The position numbers were made by a program, and so were the translations under genes. Below the pieces are notes generated by a model. The model was not told the DNA's origin, made no database searches, and saw only the letters and a list, made by a program, of their open reading frames with translations. 64,000 bases of DNA from Venatoribacter cucullus (GTDB taxonomy: Bacteria; Pseudomonadota; Gammaproteobacteria; Pseudomonadales; Oceanobacteraceae): the NCBI RefSeq assembly GCF_016132445.1, contig NZ_CP046056.1:1612001-1676000 (forward strand), read 5' to 3'. Position 1 is the first letter of the stretch; the number at the start of each line of letters is the position of its first letter. Of the stretch, positions 54,947 to 64,000 are shown piece after piece.

Positions 54947-56123
54947 CTGCATTGGCCTTATCTCGCGCGGCGGTAATATCCGCACCGCGCGCCAGAGCCA
55001 CACCCAAACGGCGCTTGCCGGCCAGATCCGGTTTACCAAACAAACGCAGTTGCGTATCCACTGCCGCCAGCGCCTTATCTACCCCGTTGTAACGCATCTG
55101 TGCCGACTGCCCGGCCACCAGCAATACCGAGGATGCCGACGGCCCATGCTGCTGAATATTAGGAATCGGCAGGCCCAGAATGGCGCGCACGTGCAAAGCA
55201 AATTCGGATAAATCCTGCGAAATCAGCGTCACTAAGCCGGTGTCGTGCGGGCGCGGTGACACTTCACTGAAAATCACCTCATCGCCTTTAACAAACAACT
55301 CCACACCGAATAAACCCAGGCCACCCAGATCATCGGTAATGGTGCGGGCAATCTGCTGCGCTTTTTCCAGCGCCGCGGCGGTCATGGCCTGTGGCTGCCA
55401 GGATTCCTGATAATCACCATCCTGCTGACGGTGACCAATGGGATCACAGAAACTGGTCACCACCTCACCGGCAGCGTTTTTGTGGCGGATGGTCAGCAGT
55501 GTGATTTCAAAATCAAAATCGACAAAACCTTCGACAATCACTTTGCCTTTACCGGCGCGGCCACCTTCCTGGGCGTAGGTCCAGGCCTGTGCCAGCTCAG
55601 TCTGCTCACGGACAAAACTCTGGCCTTTGCCGGACGAGCTCATAATGGGTTTCACCAGACAAGGCAGACCGATTTCAGCCACCGCCTGCAGAAAATCGGC
55701 TTCGTTATCGGCAAAGCGGTAAGTGGAGGTCGGCACCTGCAGGGTTTCGGCGGCCAGGCGGCGAATACCTTCCCGGTTCATGGTCAGCTGCGCTGCGCGG
55801 GCCGACGGAATCACGGTAAAACCTTCCTGCTCTAATTCGGCCAGCGTGGCGGTGGCAATGGCTTCAATTTCCGGCACGATCAGGTGCGGTTGTTCGGCTT
55901 CAATTACCGCACGCAGGGCCGCACCATCGAGCATGCTGATCACGTGGGAACGGTCCGCCACCTGCATGGCCGGCGCATTGGCATAGCGGTCTACGGCAAT
56001 CACTTCACAGCCCAGGCGCTGTAATTCAATCACCACTTCTTTGCCCAGCTCACCAGAGCCACAGAGTAAAACGCGGGTGGCCGTGGGGGAAAAAGGCGTA
56101 CCAATCGAACCTTGGGTAGTCAT
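54918..56123 (-). CDS. purT: Formate-dependent phosphoribosylglycinamide formyltransferase
   Basis: 401 residues; ATP-grasp enzyme that formylates GAR in purine synthesis using formate. [20 protein letters not shown] (N-domain), [13 protein letters not shown] loop, [27 protein letters not shown] (metal site). Followed on the same strand by DUF1289-yrdA-nudL as upstream neighbours. Confidence 0.95.
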   Translation of the reverse strand: MTTQGSIGTPFSPTATRVLLCGSGELGKEVVIELQRLGCEVIAVDRYANAPAMQVADRSHVISMLDGAALRAVIEAEQPHLIVPEIEAIATATLAELEQEGFTVIPSARAAQLTMNREGIRRLAAETLQVPTSTYRFADNEADFLQAVAEIGLPCLVKPIMSSSGKGQSFVREQTELAQAWTYAQEGGRAGKGKVIVEGFVDFDFEITLLTIRHKNAAGEVVTSFCDPIGHRQQDGDYQESWQPQAMTAAALEKAQQIARTITDDLGGLGLFGVELFVKGDEVIFSEVSPRPHDTGLVTLISQDLSEFALHVRAILGLPIPNIQQHGPSASSVLLVAGQSAQMRYNGVDKALAAVDTQLRLFGKPDLAGKRRLGVALARGADITAARDKANAVIAAISVDL

Positions 56124-56136
56124 AAAGAATCCTGTG

Positions 56137-56349
56137 TTATGGCTTTTTAACCGGTACTCCGGGCACCGGTATGAAATTCATGGCCGCGCGCTCGCGGGCA
56201 GCGACCCGTTGTAAAACCTGCCTGCGCTCGGCATCGGTCAGGCGTGTCCACTGGGCAATCTCGTCACCGGTGCGGTAGCAACCCACACAGATATCCTGCT
56301 CATCCAGAGCACAAATACTGACGCAGGGCGATTTAACGCGCTGGCTCAC
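56137..56349 (-). CDS. DUF1289-family small protein
   Basis: 70 residues with the DUF1289 cysteine pattern [18 protein letters not shown], plausibly binding zinc or iron, then the conserved [17 protein letters not shown]. Function unknown. Overlaps the yrdA-like gene by four bases. Confidence 0.85.
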   Translation of the reverse strand: MSQRVKSPCVSICALDEQDICVGCYRTGDEIAQWTRLTDAERRQVLQRVAARERAAMNFIPVPGVPVKKP

Positions 56350-56870
56350 AATTCAACGACCTGCAGTTCGGTGCGGTAACGGCGGGCGTTGTGCACATAA
56401 TGGGCGGCGGACGCTTCCAGCATTTTTTGTTGCTGTTCACTCAGCTGGCGCTTAATAACCGCCGGTGAACCGACCACCAGCGAACCATCGGGTATCTCCA
56501 TGCCCTCGGGGATCAATGCATTGGCGCCAATAATACAGTGCTTGCCGATGCGGGCTTTGTTCAGCACCACCGCATTAATACCAATCAGGGAATAATCCCC
56601 CACCGTACAGCCGTGCAGCATGGCGTTATGGCCCACCGTCACACCGCGGCCCAGCGTCAGCGGAATGCCGCCATCGGTGTGCAGTACCGCGTTGTCCTGC
56701 ACATTGGATTGCGGGCCGATGGTAATCAGGTCATTGTCGCCACGGATCACCACGCCAAACCAGATACTGCTGTCATCGGCCAGTTCAACACTGCCGATAA
56801 TGCGGGCATTGTCGGCGACGAACACATTTTGGCCCCGCTGCGGACGCCGTTGGCCAAGCTGATAAAACAT
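56346..56870 (-). CDS. yrdA: Gamma-carbonic anhydrase-like hexapeptide-repeat protein
   Basis: 174 residues of left-handed beta-helix, YrdA/PaaY type. Metal histidines lie in [11 protein letters not shown] and GHNAMLHGC. Catalytic activity of the YrdA group is doubtful. Between nudL and the DUF1289 gene in one run. Confidence 0.88.
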   Translation of the reverse strand: MFYQLGQRRPQRGQNVFVADNARIIGSVELADDSSIWFGVVIRGDNDLITIGPQSNVQDNAVLHTDGGIPLTLGRGVTVGHNAMLHGCTVGDYSLIGINAVVLNKARIGKHCIIGANALIPEGMEIPDGSLVVGSPAVIKRQLSEQQQKMLEASAAHYVHNARRYRTELQVVEL

Positions 56871-56891
56871 GCGTTGCTCCTTTAAACCCGG

Positions 56892-57464
56892 TTAAACGCG
56901 AAAGGAAATATCACAATCCCACAGATTGTTCATCATCTCGGCAATCATCATGGCGGTGAGGCCCCAGATGTGAAAACCCTGATAATCGTAACTGGGAATG
57001 CGGATGGTGCCGCGCTCAAAATACTGGCTGGGTGGCTGGCGGAAATGACTGAGCGGCACGGTAAACACCGCATCCAGCTCATCCGGATTGGCCTGTAACG
57101 GCAGCTGCGGCGGAATCACCCCCAGCACCGGCGTAACCAGATAGCCGAAGCGCGACACCACCTGATCCAGCTCGCCGATCACCTGCACCTGCTGCAGCGG
57201 CAGCGCCACTTCTTCTTCCGCTTCCCGCAGCGCCGTCATCACAATGCTGGTGTCGGTATCGTCACGCTTGCCACCGGGAAAGGCCACTTCGCCCTGATGG
57301 GTGGACAGGTGCAAAGCCCGCCGCGTCAGCAGCAGCTGCGGCTCAGTTTCATTGGTAATGGCCACCAGCACACCGGCCTCGGCCAGTTCCGGCTGACACA
57401 CACGACGCGGCTGATGCTGCTGCAAACGTTGCTGCAGATAACAGGCAAGGGATAATTGGGTCAT
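56892..57464 (-). CDS. Nudix CoA pyrophosphatase NudL-like
   Basis: 190 residues; Nudix box GGKRDDTD...REAEEEV (about 61-84) preceded by the CoAse-specific LLLTRRALHLSTHQGEVAFP. Expected to hydrolyse CoA and derivatives. First gene of the nudL-yrdA-DUF1289-purT run. Confidence 0.87.
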   Translation of the reverse strand: MTQLSLACYLQQRLQQHQPRRVCQPELAEAGVLVAITNETEPQLLLTRRALHLSTHQGEVAFPGGKRDDTDTSIVMTALREAEEEVALPLQQVQVIGELDQVVSRFGYLVTPVLGVIPPQLPLQANPDELDAVFTVPLSHFRQPPSQYFERGTIRIPSYDYQGFHIWGLTAMMIAEMMNNLWDCDISFRV

Positions 57465-57521
57465 GCCGGCATTCTAATAGCTGCCCGCCACCGCCACCAG
57501 CGCCAGACGCCTGCCAGACGC

Positions 57522-57833
57522 TCAGAACGTTTCCAGCCGCCAGACGTCAAACGCCGGTTCTTCATAAGGATGGGCTTGCCGCAGGGCATTTACCGCGGCC
57601 TGAATATGCTCATCGGCACAGACCATTTCCACCCGGAACTCTTCAACCCTTGAGGTTTCATGCAAACGGCCGATAAAAGGTTCAGCGCCCGCTGTCGGGC
57701 GGAATTGTCCGGTACCGGCCACCTGCCAACAACAGGCTTCGTAATGACCGATCCGGCCAGCCCCGGCATCAAAGACAGCTTCTTTCACCGCATCCAGGTG
57801 CGTGGGCGGAACAAAAAATGCAAGTTTGTACAT
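57522..57833 (-). CDS. YqfO-like (NIF3 C-terminal) small protein
   Basis: 103 residues; ferredoxin-like fold of the YqfO/NIF3 middle domain (MYKLAFFVPPTHLDAVKEAV, GRIGHYEACCWQ, AHPYEEPAFDVW). Possibly metal-binding; function unknown. Divergent from the chemoreceptor gene by 88 bases. Confidence 0.85.
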   Translation of the reverse strand: MYKLAFFVPPTHLDAVKEAVFDAGAGRIGHYEACCWQVAGTGQFRPTAGAEPFIGRLHETSRVEEFRVEMVCADEHIQAAVNALRQAHPYEEPAFDVWRLETF

Positions 57834-57921
57834 AATCAGACGGTTCTCAATAATGTGCGTTATGACGGGAATGGTCTAAAGTATTCACCTGAATCTTTTT
57901 TTGCCGTAAGGATTATTCACA

Positions 57922-59529
57922 ATGGCCAATGCTGTGTCGATTCAGCGCAAAGTGTACTTCGCTCTGGGCAGTATTTTTCTGCTGGTACTGGTAGTTGTTA
58001 TCAGTGTCGCAGTATCCGCTGAAAAGAAACTCAGTACCGAAATGGTACACAGTCAGCTGAAAGACAAAGCGTCCGGTTATCTGGACACCATGAATATGCT
58101 GATGATCTCCGGCGCCATTGCCAACCGCGAGATGGTCCGTACCAAATTGTTGTCTGATAACAACATTGTCGAAGCCCGTATGCTGCGTGCGCCGTCCATT
58201 GATGCCATGTACGGCAAAGGTCTGGAACACGAATACCCGCTGGACGAACTCGACCGCCGGGCTCTGGCCGGTGAAGAAATTATGTTGGAAGAAGATGGCG
58301 AAAATGGCCATACCATGACCTATCTGACTCCGGTATACGCGCACGAAGATTACCGCGGCACCAACTGCCTGCCCTGCCACCAGGCACAGGAAGGCGACAT
58401 TCTGGGTGCCATCCGCATCAGCTATTCCCTCGATGAACTCGATGGCCATATTTTCAATAACATGATGACCATGGCGCTGATTCAGGCGGCCATGTTTGTC
58501 AGCGCCCTTATTTTGTTGTCCCTGCTGCTGCGCCGCTTTGTTATTTCACCAGTGCGCAGCATGCACCGCACGTTGGATACCATGGAACGTGACTCCGACC
58601 TGACGCAACAGGTGCGGGTGGATACTCAGGATGAAATCGGCCGTACCGCGATGGCACTGAACAAAATGATTGCCCGCTTCTCCGATTCCCTGCGTCAGGT
58701 GGTTGGCTCGTCCCACGAACTGGAAGAATCGGCCGGCCAGATTCAGCAGTCATCCCAGGCATCCCTGCAGGCCGCCAACGCCCAGAAAAGTGAAACCGAA
58801 CATATCCAGCGTTCCATTGAAGAATTGCATCAGAGCATTCAGACCGTGATGACCAACGCGGAAGAAAGCAGCCGCGCCTCCGCCGAAGCCAAAGTTGTGG
58901 CCGGCCAGGGCGTCAGCAAAACCGATCTGGCCTCGGCCAGCATTGAAACCATGAACAACGCCATTCAGTCAGCGTCCGGGGTCATTGCCTCGCTGGACGA
59001 GCGCAGCAACAACGTCGGAAGTGTGCTGGAAGTGATTAAAGGCATTGCCGAACAAACCAACCTGCTGGCCCTGAACGCCGCCATTGAAGCCGCCCGCGCC
59101 GGCGACTCTGGCCGTGGTTTCGCCGTGGTTGCTGATGAAGTCCGCACGCTGTCGCAGCGCACTCACAAATCAACTCAGGAAATTGAGAGTATGATCGAGC
59201 AGCTGCAGGCCGAAGCCCGTCAGGCTGTGCATTCCATGGAAAATGCCCAGAGCACCGCCAGCGAAGGCATGGAACGGGTGCGGGAAGCCGCGCTGGCACT
59301 GCACAGCATGATTCAGCACGTTGAACGCATGAACCAGCTGAATGCCGAAACCCTGAAGAGTATGCAAGTACAGGTGGAAGTCAGCCGTAACGTCAGCGCA
59401 GGGGTAGAAAGCATCAGCGGGCATTCTTACCAGAGTGCCGACACCGCCGCTCAAACCGCCGAGATTTCACGCCAGCTGGTTACAATGGCTCATCATCTCA
59501 GCACCCTGGTTAACCGTTTCCGCTTATAA
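57922..59529 (+). CDS. Methyl-accepting chemotaxis protein with c-type heme motif
   Basis: 535 residues: helix 1 about 13-32, periplasmic Tll0287/DUF3365-like sensor domain with CLPCH (149-153), helix 2 about 184-203, HAMP (about 205-258) and a signalling domain with the tip [15 protein letters not shown] (about 380-394). The CxxCH should bind heme covalently in the periplasm, pointing to redox or gas sensing. No C-terminal CheR-binding pentapeptide. Own terminator follows. Confidence 0.9.
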   Translation: MANAVSIQRKVYFALGSIFLLVLVVVISVAVSAEKKLSTEMVHSQLKDKASGYLDTMNMLMISGAIANREMVRTKLLSDNNIVEARMLRAPSIDAMYGKGLEHEYPLDELDRRALAGEEIMLEEDGENGHTMTYLTPVYAHEDYRGTNCLPCHQAQEGDILGAIRISYSLDELDGHIFNNMMTMALIQAAMFVSALILLSLLLRRFVISPVRSMHRTLDTMERDSDLTQQVRVDTQDEIGRTAMALNKMIARFSDSLRQVVGSSHELEESAGQIQQSSQASLQAANAQKSETEHIQRSIEELHQSIQTVMTNAEESSRASAEAKVVAGQGVSKTDLASASIETMNNAIQSASGVIASLDERSNNVGSVLEVIKGIAEQTNLLALNAAIEAARAGDSGRGFAVVADEVRTLSQRTHKSTQEIESMIEQLQAEARQAVHSMENAQSTASEGMERVREAALALHSMIQHVERMNQLNAETLKSMQVQVEVSRNVSAGVESISGHSYQSADTAAQTAEISRQLVTMAHHLSTLVNRFRL

Positions 59530-59542
59530 CCAGCCTATGGGT

Positions 59543-59575
59543 GGCGGCCTGCAGGCCGCCGCCTTCCCTTTTTTA
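59543..59575 (+). terminator. Terminator after the chemoreceptor gene
   Basis: Stem GGCGGCC/GGCCGCC with loop TGCA, then GCCTTCCCTTTTTT. Confidence 0.8.
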
Positions 59576-59595
59576 CCACATTCCCACAGCCAGCC

Positions 59596-59889
59596 TCAGC
59601 CGGTGCAGTTTTCCAGTTCGGTCAGTAAGGCCAGGGCTTCGCTTTGCGAACTGCCGCAACAGTAAGCAACGACCTGAAAAGAAGCACAAACCGCCGGCCG
59701 CGCCGGATCGGTAAAAATATCGCAGTAAAAATCAGCGTTCAGATGAACACAGCGCACCCCGGCCGGTTTGCCCTGTGGCATACCGGGAATGGGTGAGCTG
59801 ATGGACGGCGCAATACAGCAGGCACCGCAACCGGCGCGGCAAGCCATGCTTTCGTCCGGCAGCGGTTTAATAACGATAGCGTTTGGCAT
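59596..59889 (-). CDS. YkgJ-family cysteine cluster protein
   Basis: 97 residues with many cysteines: CRAGCGACC near 17-25, then RCVHL, YCDIF, VCASF and CCGSS. YkgJ-like proteins may bind Fe-S or zinc; function unknown. Its 5' end overlaps the next upstream gene by 23 bases. Confidence 0.82.
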   Translation of the reverse strand: MPNAIVIKPLPDESMACRAGCGACCIAPSISSPIPGMPQGKPAGVRCVHLNADFYCDIFTDPARPAVCASFQVVAYCCGSSQSEALALLTELENCTG

Positions 59890-60235
59890 CCTGCACCTTC
59901 TGCTGCTGCAGTTCTTTCCACATCACCAGATTGTAACGGCGGGCATAGCTCTGCATGCGTCGCAGTTCCTGCGGTCTTTGTTCAATATTGGTGAACGTAC
60001 GCCAGCGCTGATTCAGCACCTTAACGGCGTAATCTTGCTGTACCTGTCCGGCCTGCGCTTCAGTCAGCCCCGGAAATTCCAGCCCATCCGCCATCTCCAG
60101 CGCCACAAACTCATAATTGCGGCTGGCCACCGCGGCTTTGGCATCTTCAACCGGAAATTCCAGCCCGATCGTTTCATCGGCCAGCGCCGGCAGCCACCCA
60201 AGCAGGGCCACCAGTACGATACTCAGTTTTTTCAT
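59867..60235 (-). CDS. Predicted secreted protein of unknown function
   Basis: 122 residues with signal peptide (MKKLSIVLVALLGWLPALA) and a charged helical body ending KRYRY. Not recognised. ATG 60235 preferred to TTG one codon earlier. It precedes ykgJ in the same transcript, with a 23-base overlap. Confidence 0.65.
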   Translation of the reverse strand: MKKLSIVLVALLGWLPALADETIGLEFPVEDAKAAVASRNYEFVALEMADGLEFPGLTEAQAGQVQQDYAVKVLNQRWRTFTNIEQRPQELRRMQSYARRYNLVMWKELQQQKVQDAKRYRY

Positions 60236-60386
60236 CAATCTTGCCCATCACAGAATCCCGCGCAGTATAGCCGAGCAGGCTCAGACTGTTGCAACCACCG
60301 CACAGGCTGTTGCCGGCCCAGCCCGCGCTTGCCATCACCCCTTACGCGGGATAGCCTTGGCCGGCTTTTTTACCGGACCGCTGTCT

Positions 60387-60923
60387 ATGCTGCGACTTGT
60401 TTTTATTACGGCCCTGATCCTGCTGCCATCCATCGGCAGTGCCGAACCCACCAATTTCCGTGCCGGTATCGGTGCTTTTGCCCTGGATATCGGCCATGCG
60501 CCGGCCGGTCTGCCCGACGGCAGCCAGACCGGTGTCAGCCTGTTTGGTGAGTTTCCGCAAAGCAACCATACCGCCTCGCGCTTTATTCTGTACCGCATCG
60601 ATGGCGGCGACGGGGTCAGACTGACCGGCGGTGAAACCCAGTTAATGTGGGGCATGGGCCTCGCCCAGCCGGGCTTCCGCTTATACACCGGACCGGCCTG
60701 GCACTATGACCGTATGCGGGTAACACGCAGCGGCGGCCACGACACCCGTACCTTTAATGGCTGGGGCTGGCAGATCGGTACCGGCTGGCAATACCGCGCC
60801 GTCACGCTGGACGTTGCTGCCACTTTCCGCGACCGCCACGACTACAACCGCGAAACCCGCCGCGCCGGTTTACCCAAAGGCGATGTCTGGACGCACAACC
60901 TGTTGCTCAGTTACCGCTTTTAA
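60387..60923 (+). CDS. Predicted outer-membrane barrel protein
   Basis: 178 residues: signal peptide MLRLVFITALILLPSIGSA, then alternating strand pattern (RAGIGAFALDIG, WGWQIGTGWQYRAVTLDVAA) ending NLLLSYRF with C-terminal Phe, suggesting a small eight-strand barrel. No specific family recognised. ATG 60387; the frame is open further upstream but without a signal-peptide start. Eleven bases before the pseudouridine synthase gene. Confidence 0.65.
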   Translation: MLRLVFITALILLPSIGSAEPTNFRAGIGAFALDIGHAPAGLPDGSQTGVSLFGEFPQSNHTASRFILYRIDGGDGVRLTGGETQLMWGMGLAQPGFRLYTGPAWHYDRMRVTRSGGHDTRTFNGWGWQIGTGWQYRAVTLDVAATFRDRHDYNRETRRAGLPKGDVWTHNLLLSYRF

Positions 60924-60934
60924 AAGGCCAGCTC

Positions 60935-61624
60935 ATGACCCTGCCTGAAGGCACCCCGGATTTAACCTCCTGTCGGCTGGCCCGTGGTCACGACTGGCTG
61001 GCCATTAACAAACCCGCCGGCATTGGTATGCACAGCGAAGACGATGTGGCCGGACTGGTGGTACTGGCCAGCAACGCCTTTGGCCAGCCGCTGTGGCCGG
61101 TGCACCGGCTGGATAAGGTCACGTCAGGGGTGTTATTGCTGGCCACCAGCGCCAGCGGAGCCGCCCGCCTCAGCGCCCTGTTTGCCGAACATAAAATGCG
61201 CAAATATTACCGTGCCCAAAGCCACAGCCGGCCGCAAAAAAAACAAGGCTGGATCAAAGGTGATATGAGCAAAGGCCGTAACGGCAGCTGGCTGTTATTA
61301 CGCAGCCAGAATAATCCGGCCATTACCCGCTTTGTCAGCGCCTATGATGAAGCCAGCCAGACCCGTACTTTCTTATTGCATCCCCTTACCGGCCGCACCC
61401 ACCAGCTGCGCGTGGCCATGAAAAGCCTGGGTAGCCCGATTGACGGCGACCAGCGTTACCGTGGTGCCGCCGCCGACCGTACTTACCTGCACGCAGCGGC
61501 GCTGTGCTGGGATGATGAACAACCCGATGGCAGCGTACAGCGCATAGAACTGACCTGCTCTCCTGCCAGTGGCCAGTGGGTCAGCACCGCCGCGGACTGG
61601 GAAAAACCCTGGTTATTATTCTGA
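60935..61624 (+). CDS. RluA-family pseudouridine synthase
   Basis: 229 residues, compact form without S4 domain (TIGR01621-like). Catalytic HRLD motif (PVHRLDKVTSGVLLLAT, about 55-71) with the essential Asp, and the C-terminal GRTHQLRVAMKSLGSPIDGD. RNA target unknown. Confidence 0.9.
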   Translation: MTLPEGTPDLTSCRLARGHDWLAINKPAGIGMHSEDDVAGLVVLASNAFGQPLWPVHRLDKVTSGVLLLATSASGAARLSALFAEHKMRKYYRAQSHSRPQKKQGWIKGDMSKGRNGSWLLLRSQNNPAITRFVSAYDEASQTRTFLLHPLTGRTHQLRVAMKSLGSPIDGDQRYRGAAADRTYLHAAALCWDDEQPDGSVQRIELTCSPASGQWVSTAADWEKPWLLF

Positions 61625-61683
61625 ACCGTCATCATCTGCTCCTATACTGAAGCCGGCACCTGCGCGGGTGGGTTGCATTCCGA

Positions 61684-61701
61684 ATATTAGTATATTCTAA
61701 T
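61684..61701. promoter_or_regulatory. Second BigR-like operator, ahead of the RND operon
   Basis: ATATTAGTATATTCTAAT includes perfect arms TATTAG/CTAATA around TATATT (61685-61702). It is 16 of 18 identical to the site at 29771-29788 and lies about 67 bases before the membrane fusion gene. Likely operator of an ArsR-type repressor, perhaps the BigR-like one here. Confidence 0.6.
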
Positions 61702-61768
61702 ACAGGCATATTTTAGCCGGCCGGGTACTGCTCCCGGGCTGATACTGAGCTTCAGAGAGGAACGTTGC

Positions 61769-62815
61769 ATGCCCATTCCACTGCTCCGCACACTGCCGAA
61801 AACCCTGTTACTGGCCCTCGGTGCCAGTCTGCTGGCCAATCCCTCACAGGCGCTGGAACAACAGACCATTCAGCCGGTCAGCATCCCCCGCTACGTCGAT
61901 CTGGAAGCCACGCTGGAAGCAGTGAACCAAAGTACCGTGTCGGCGCAGACCAGCGGGGCCATTAAAGCCGTGCATTTTGATGTGAATGATCAGGTCGAAG
62001 CCGGTGCCCTGCTGATTGAAATTGATGACACCCAACAACAGGCTCAGCTGCAACAAGCCCGCGCCAATCTGGCGCAGGCGCAGGCGCAGAATGAAGACGC
62101 TCAGGTCCTGCTGCAACGCAACACCCGCCTGTACGAACAGCGCACCCTGTCCAAGGGCGAATTCGACAGCTCCAATGCCCGCGCCAAAAGTGCCGCAGCG
62201 GCAGTAAAAGCGGCCGAAGCGGCACTGAAACAAGCACAGGAACAACTGGCCTACACCAAGGTAAAAGCCCCTTACGGTGGTATTGTGCGCGCCCGCCATG
62301 TGCAGCTCGGTGAACTGGTCAGCCCCGGCCAGCCGCTGATGACCGGGCTGGCGCTGGAACCGCTGCGCGCGGTGGCCGATCTGCCGCAACAGGTTGCCCG
62401 CCAGTATCAAGCCGCCGACCAGATCAGCATTCAGCTGCAGCACAGCCAGCTGCAACCCACCGACGTGGTGCTGTTTCCATTCGCCGATGAGCGTCATCAC
62501 AGCGTGCGCCTGCGTGCCGAGTTACCGGCCGGCAGTCTGGATGGCGACCAGCGTCTGTTTCCTGGCCAATGGGCCAAAATCCGCGTCCGCACGGGTGAAC
62601 GCAACGGCATACTGGTGCCCAGCGTCGCCATTCTGCAGCGCGCTGAACTGAACTCCGTGTACGTCATCCACAACGGCGAACCGCATCTGCGTCAGGTACG
62701 CACCGGTGAACGCTTCGATGGCCAGACCGAAATTCTGGCCGGCCTGCAGGCCGGTGATGTGATTGTGACCGACGCACTGGCGCAACTGGCCGCCATCAGC
62801 CGCAAGGAGCAATAA
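61769..62815 (+). CDS. RND efflux membrane fusion protein
   Basis: 348 residues; periplasmic adaptor linking an RND pump to an outer-membrane channel. Signal peptide (LLLALGASLLANPSQA), barrel-sandwich halves around a coiled coil (about 95-160; QQAQLQQARANLAQAQAQN) and a beta-barrel/MP domain. No lipobox. Two bases before the permease gene. Confidence 0.9.
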   Translation: MPIPLLRTLPKTLLLALGASLLANPSQALEQQTIQPVSIPRYVDLEATLEAVNQSTVSAQTSGAIKAVHFDVNDQVEAGALLIEIDDTQQQAQLQQARANLAQAQAQNEDAQVLLQRNTRLYEQRTLSKGEFDSSNARAKSAAAAVKAAEAALKQAQEQLAYTKVKAPYGGIVRARHVQLGELVSPGQPLMTGLALEPLRAVADLPQQVARQYQAADQISIQLQHSQLQPTDVVLFPFADERHHSVRLRAELPAGSLDGDQRLFPGQWAKIRVRTGERNGILVPSVAILQRAELNSVYVIHNGEPHLRQVRTGERFDGQTEILAGLQAGDVIVTDALAQLAAISRKEQ

Positions 62816-62817
62816 TT

Positions 62818-64000
62818 ATGGCGCTGGGCATTTCCGGAAAAACCGCACAGGCCTTCCAGAACTCGGCCATTACCCCGCTGCTGGCACTGGTCGGCTTACT
62901 GCTGGGTTTCTTTGCCATTATGGTGACGCCGAAGGAAGAAGAGCCGCAGATTGATGTGACCTTTGCCAACGTCTTTATCGGCTTTCCCGGCGCCAGTGCG
63001 CGCCAGGTTGAACAGCTGGTGTCCATCCCCGCCCAGCAGGTGCTGGCCGAAATCAAAGGCGTGGACGATATTTTCTCCATCAGCATGCCCGGCCAGTCGG
63101 TGCTGACCGTGGCCTTTGAAGTGGGCATTCCGCGCGAAGAAGCCATTCTGAACCTGTACAACCAGATTCACAGCCACAACGACTGGTTTCCGCAGAATTT
63201 AGGCGTGATGGCGCCGGTGGTGAAACCCATGGGCATCGACGATGTGCCCATCATGGCCATTACCCTGTCCTCACAACGCCCGGATATCAGCGCCGCCGAC
63301 CTGACCCAGGTGGCCAACGCGCTGGAAACCGAACTCAAGCGCATTCCCGGCACCCGTGATATTTACACCATCGGTGCGCAACAAGCGGTGCTGGAAGTTC
63401 GCCTCGACCCGGCGCGCATGAACGGCCACGGTCTGGCCTTTGACGATGTCCGCAACGCATTGCTCAGCGCCAATGCCGGTGGTTACCTGCAGCCGCTGGT
63501 TCAGGACAACAGCGTGATCCAGATTCAGGCCGGCAATTTTCTTAAAACCCCCGCCGAAGCAGGCCAACTAGTGGTCGGCCGCCACAGCGACGGTATTGTT
63601 TACCTGACCGATGTCGCCGATATCCGCCTGCAGGCCGATACCCCGGAACAGTCCGTCTACACCCGTGCGCTGGGTCAGGATGCCTCGCTACCGGCCGTCA
63701 CGCTGGCCATTGCCAAACAACCAGGCATGAACGCTATTGATATCACCAGCGCCATCAGTGAACGGCTGGAATTGCTGAAAAACCGCCTGCTGCCGGCGGA
63801 TATTGATGCGGAAATTACCCGCGACTATGGCACCACCGCCAAACAGAAATCCGACCAGTTAATTGCCAAACTGCTGTTTGCCACCGCCGCCGTGGTGGTG
63901 CTGGTGCTGGCCACCATGAGCTGGCGCGAAGCCATTATTGTGGGTGCCGCCATTATTATTACGCTGGCCATTACCCTGTTTGCCAGCTGGGCCTGGGGCT
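62818..64000 (+). CDS. RND efflux permease (3' part outside window)
   Basis: First 394 codons of an AcrB/MexF-like inner-membrane pump of the RND superfamily. First helix ALVGLLLGFFAIMV, then PEEEPQI-like PKEEEPQIDVTFANVF, porter domain segments (FPGASARQVEQLVSIPAQQV) and start of helix 2 (LLFATAAVVVLVLAT) near 345-360. The frame is open at the right edge. Substrate not readable; operator context suggests sulfur or oxidative stress. Confidence 0.93.
   Translation, partial: MALGISGKTAQAFQNSAITPLLALVGLLLGFFAIMVTPKEEEPQIDVTFANVFIGFPGASARQVEQLVSIPAQQVLAEIKGVDDIFSISMPGQSVLTVAFEVGIPREEAILNLYNQIHSHNDWFPQNLGVMAPVVKPMGIDDVPIMAITLSSQRPDISAADLTQVANALETELKRIPGTRDIYTIGAQQAVLEVRLDPARMNGHGLAFDDVRNALLSANAGGYLQPLVQDNSVIQIQAGNFLKTPAEAGQLVVGRHSDGIVYLTDVADIRLQADTPEQSVYTRALGQDASLPAVTLAIAKQPGMNAIDITSAISERLELLKNRLLPADIDAEITRDYGTTAKQKSDQLIAKLLFATAAVVVLVLATMSWREAIIVGAAIIITLAITLFASWAWG

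Overview
The window looks like an ordinary chromosome segment of a free-living, respiring Gammaproteobacterium, most likely a marine Oceanospirillales-type organism. Evidence: a cbb3 oxidase cluster with an Anr/FNR regulator directly followed by ttcA, gammaproteobacterial forms of GreB, YecA/UPF0149, BolA and DUF1289 proteins, a fadE/fadD/desaturase lipid region, and Fur- and FNR-like operators. Taxonomy is inferred from gene content only. No rRNA, tRNA, CRISPR array, transposase or prophage was seen. Two genes run off the edges: hsdM on the left and an RND permease on the right.

Layout. 1-2.0 kb: type I methyltransferase subunit. 2.3-8.6 kb: minus-strand iron module (TonB receptor, PepSY membrane protein, DUF2271, DUF4198, membrane-anchored flavoprotein reductase) with Fur-like boxes and a divergent small ABM-fold monooxygenase. 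9.1-19.6 kb: ccoNOQP, then ccoG-H-I-S, a SafE-like membrane protein, anr and ttcA; this is the structural oxidase, its assembly and copper-loading genes, and its likely oxygen regulator. 19.6-28.8 kb: housekeeping and small unknown genes (greB, J-domain protein, polysaccharide deacetylase, YgjP-like peptidase, UPF0149, a PstS/OmpA fusion, START protein, BolA, YlqF GTPase, DUF695). 28.9-32.1 kb: a sulfur-stress unit, with a persulfide-dioxygenase-like hydrolase divergent from a BigR/SqrR-type ArsR repressor, a SulP permease and a 73-residue unknown. 32.2-39.2 kb: DUF2489, YceI, a diguanylate cyclase-PPK2-small protein operon, murI, folE, cardiolipin synthase and ompW with an FNR box. 39.5-47.3 kb: a degenerate membrane sensor, acyl-CoA dehydrogenase, YdhR-like protein, fadD, fatty acid desaturase. 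47.4-53.2 kb: metE, a DUF3833 lipoprotein, a methyltransferase, and a merR-metal-permease operon whose permease carries an unusual Cys-Cys repeat tail. 53.3-64 kb: CHASE4-GGDEF cyclase, the purT-DUF1289-yrdA-nudL run, a chemoreceptor with a c-type heme motif, small cysteine and envelope proteins, a pseudouridine synthase and an RND efflux operon.

Regulatory reading. Four results stand out. (1) The operator-like sequence in front of the BigR-like repressor recurs, 16 of 18 bases identical, in front of the RND efflux operon 32 kb away, which suggests one regulon. (2) The merR-permease operon has a promoter with a 19-bp spacer centred on a 21-bp ACC...GGT dyad, as expected for a MerR-controlled metal operon. 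(3) A near-consensus Fur palindrome lies in the long gap ahead of ccoN. (4) The chemoreceptor has a CxxCH motif in its periplasmic domain, pointing to redox or gas taxis. No complete, clearly new multi-gene system was recognised; the best candidates for new biology are these links and the Cys-Cys repeat exporter.
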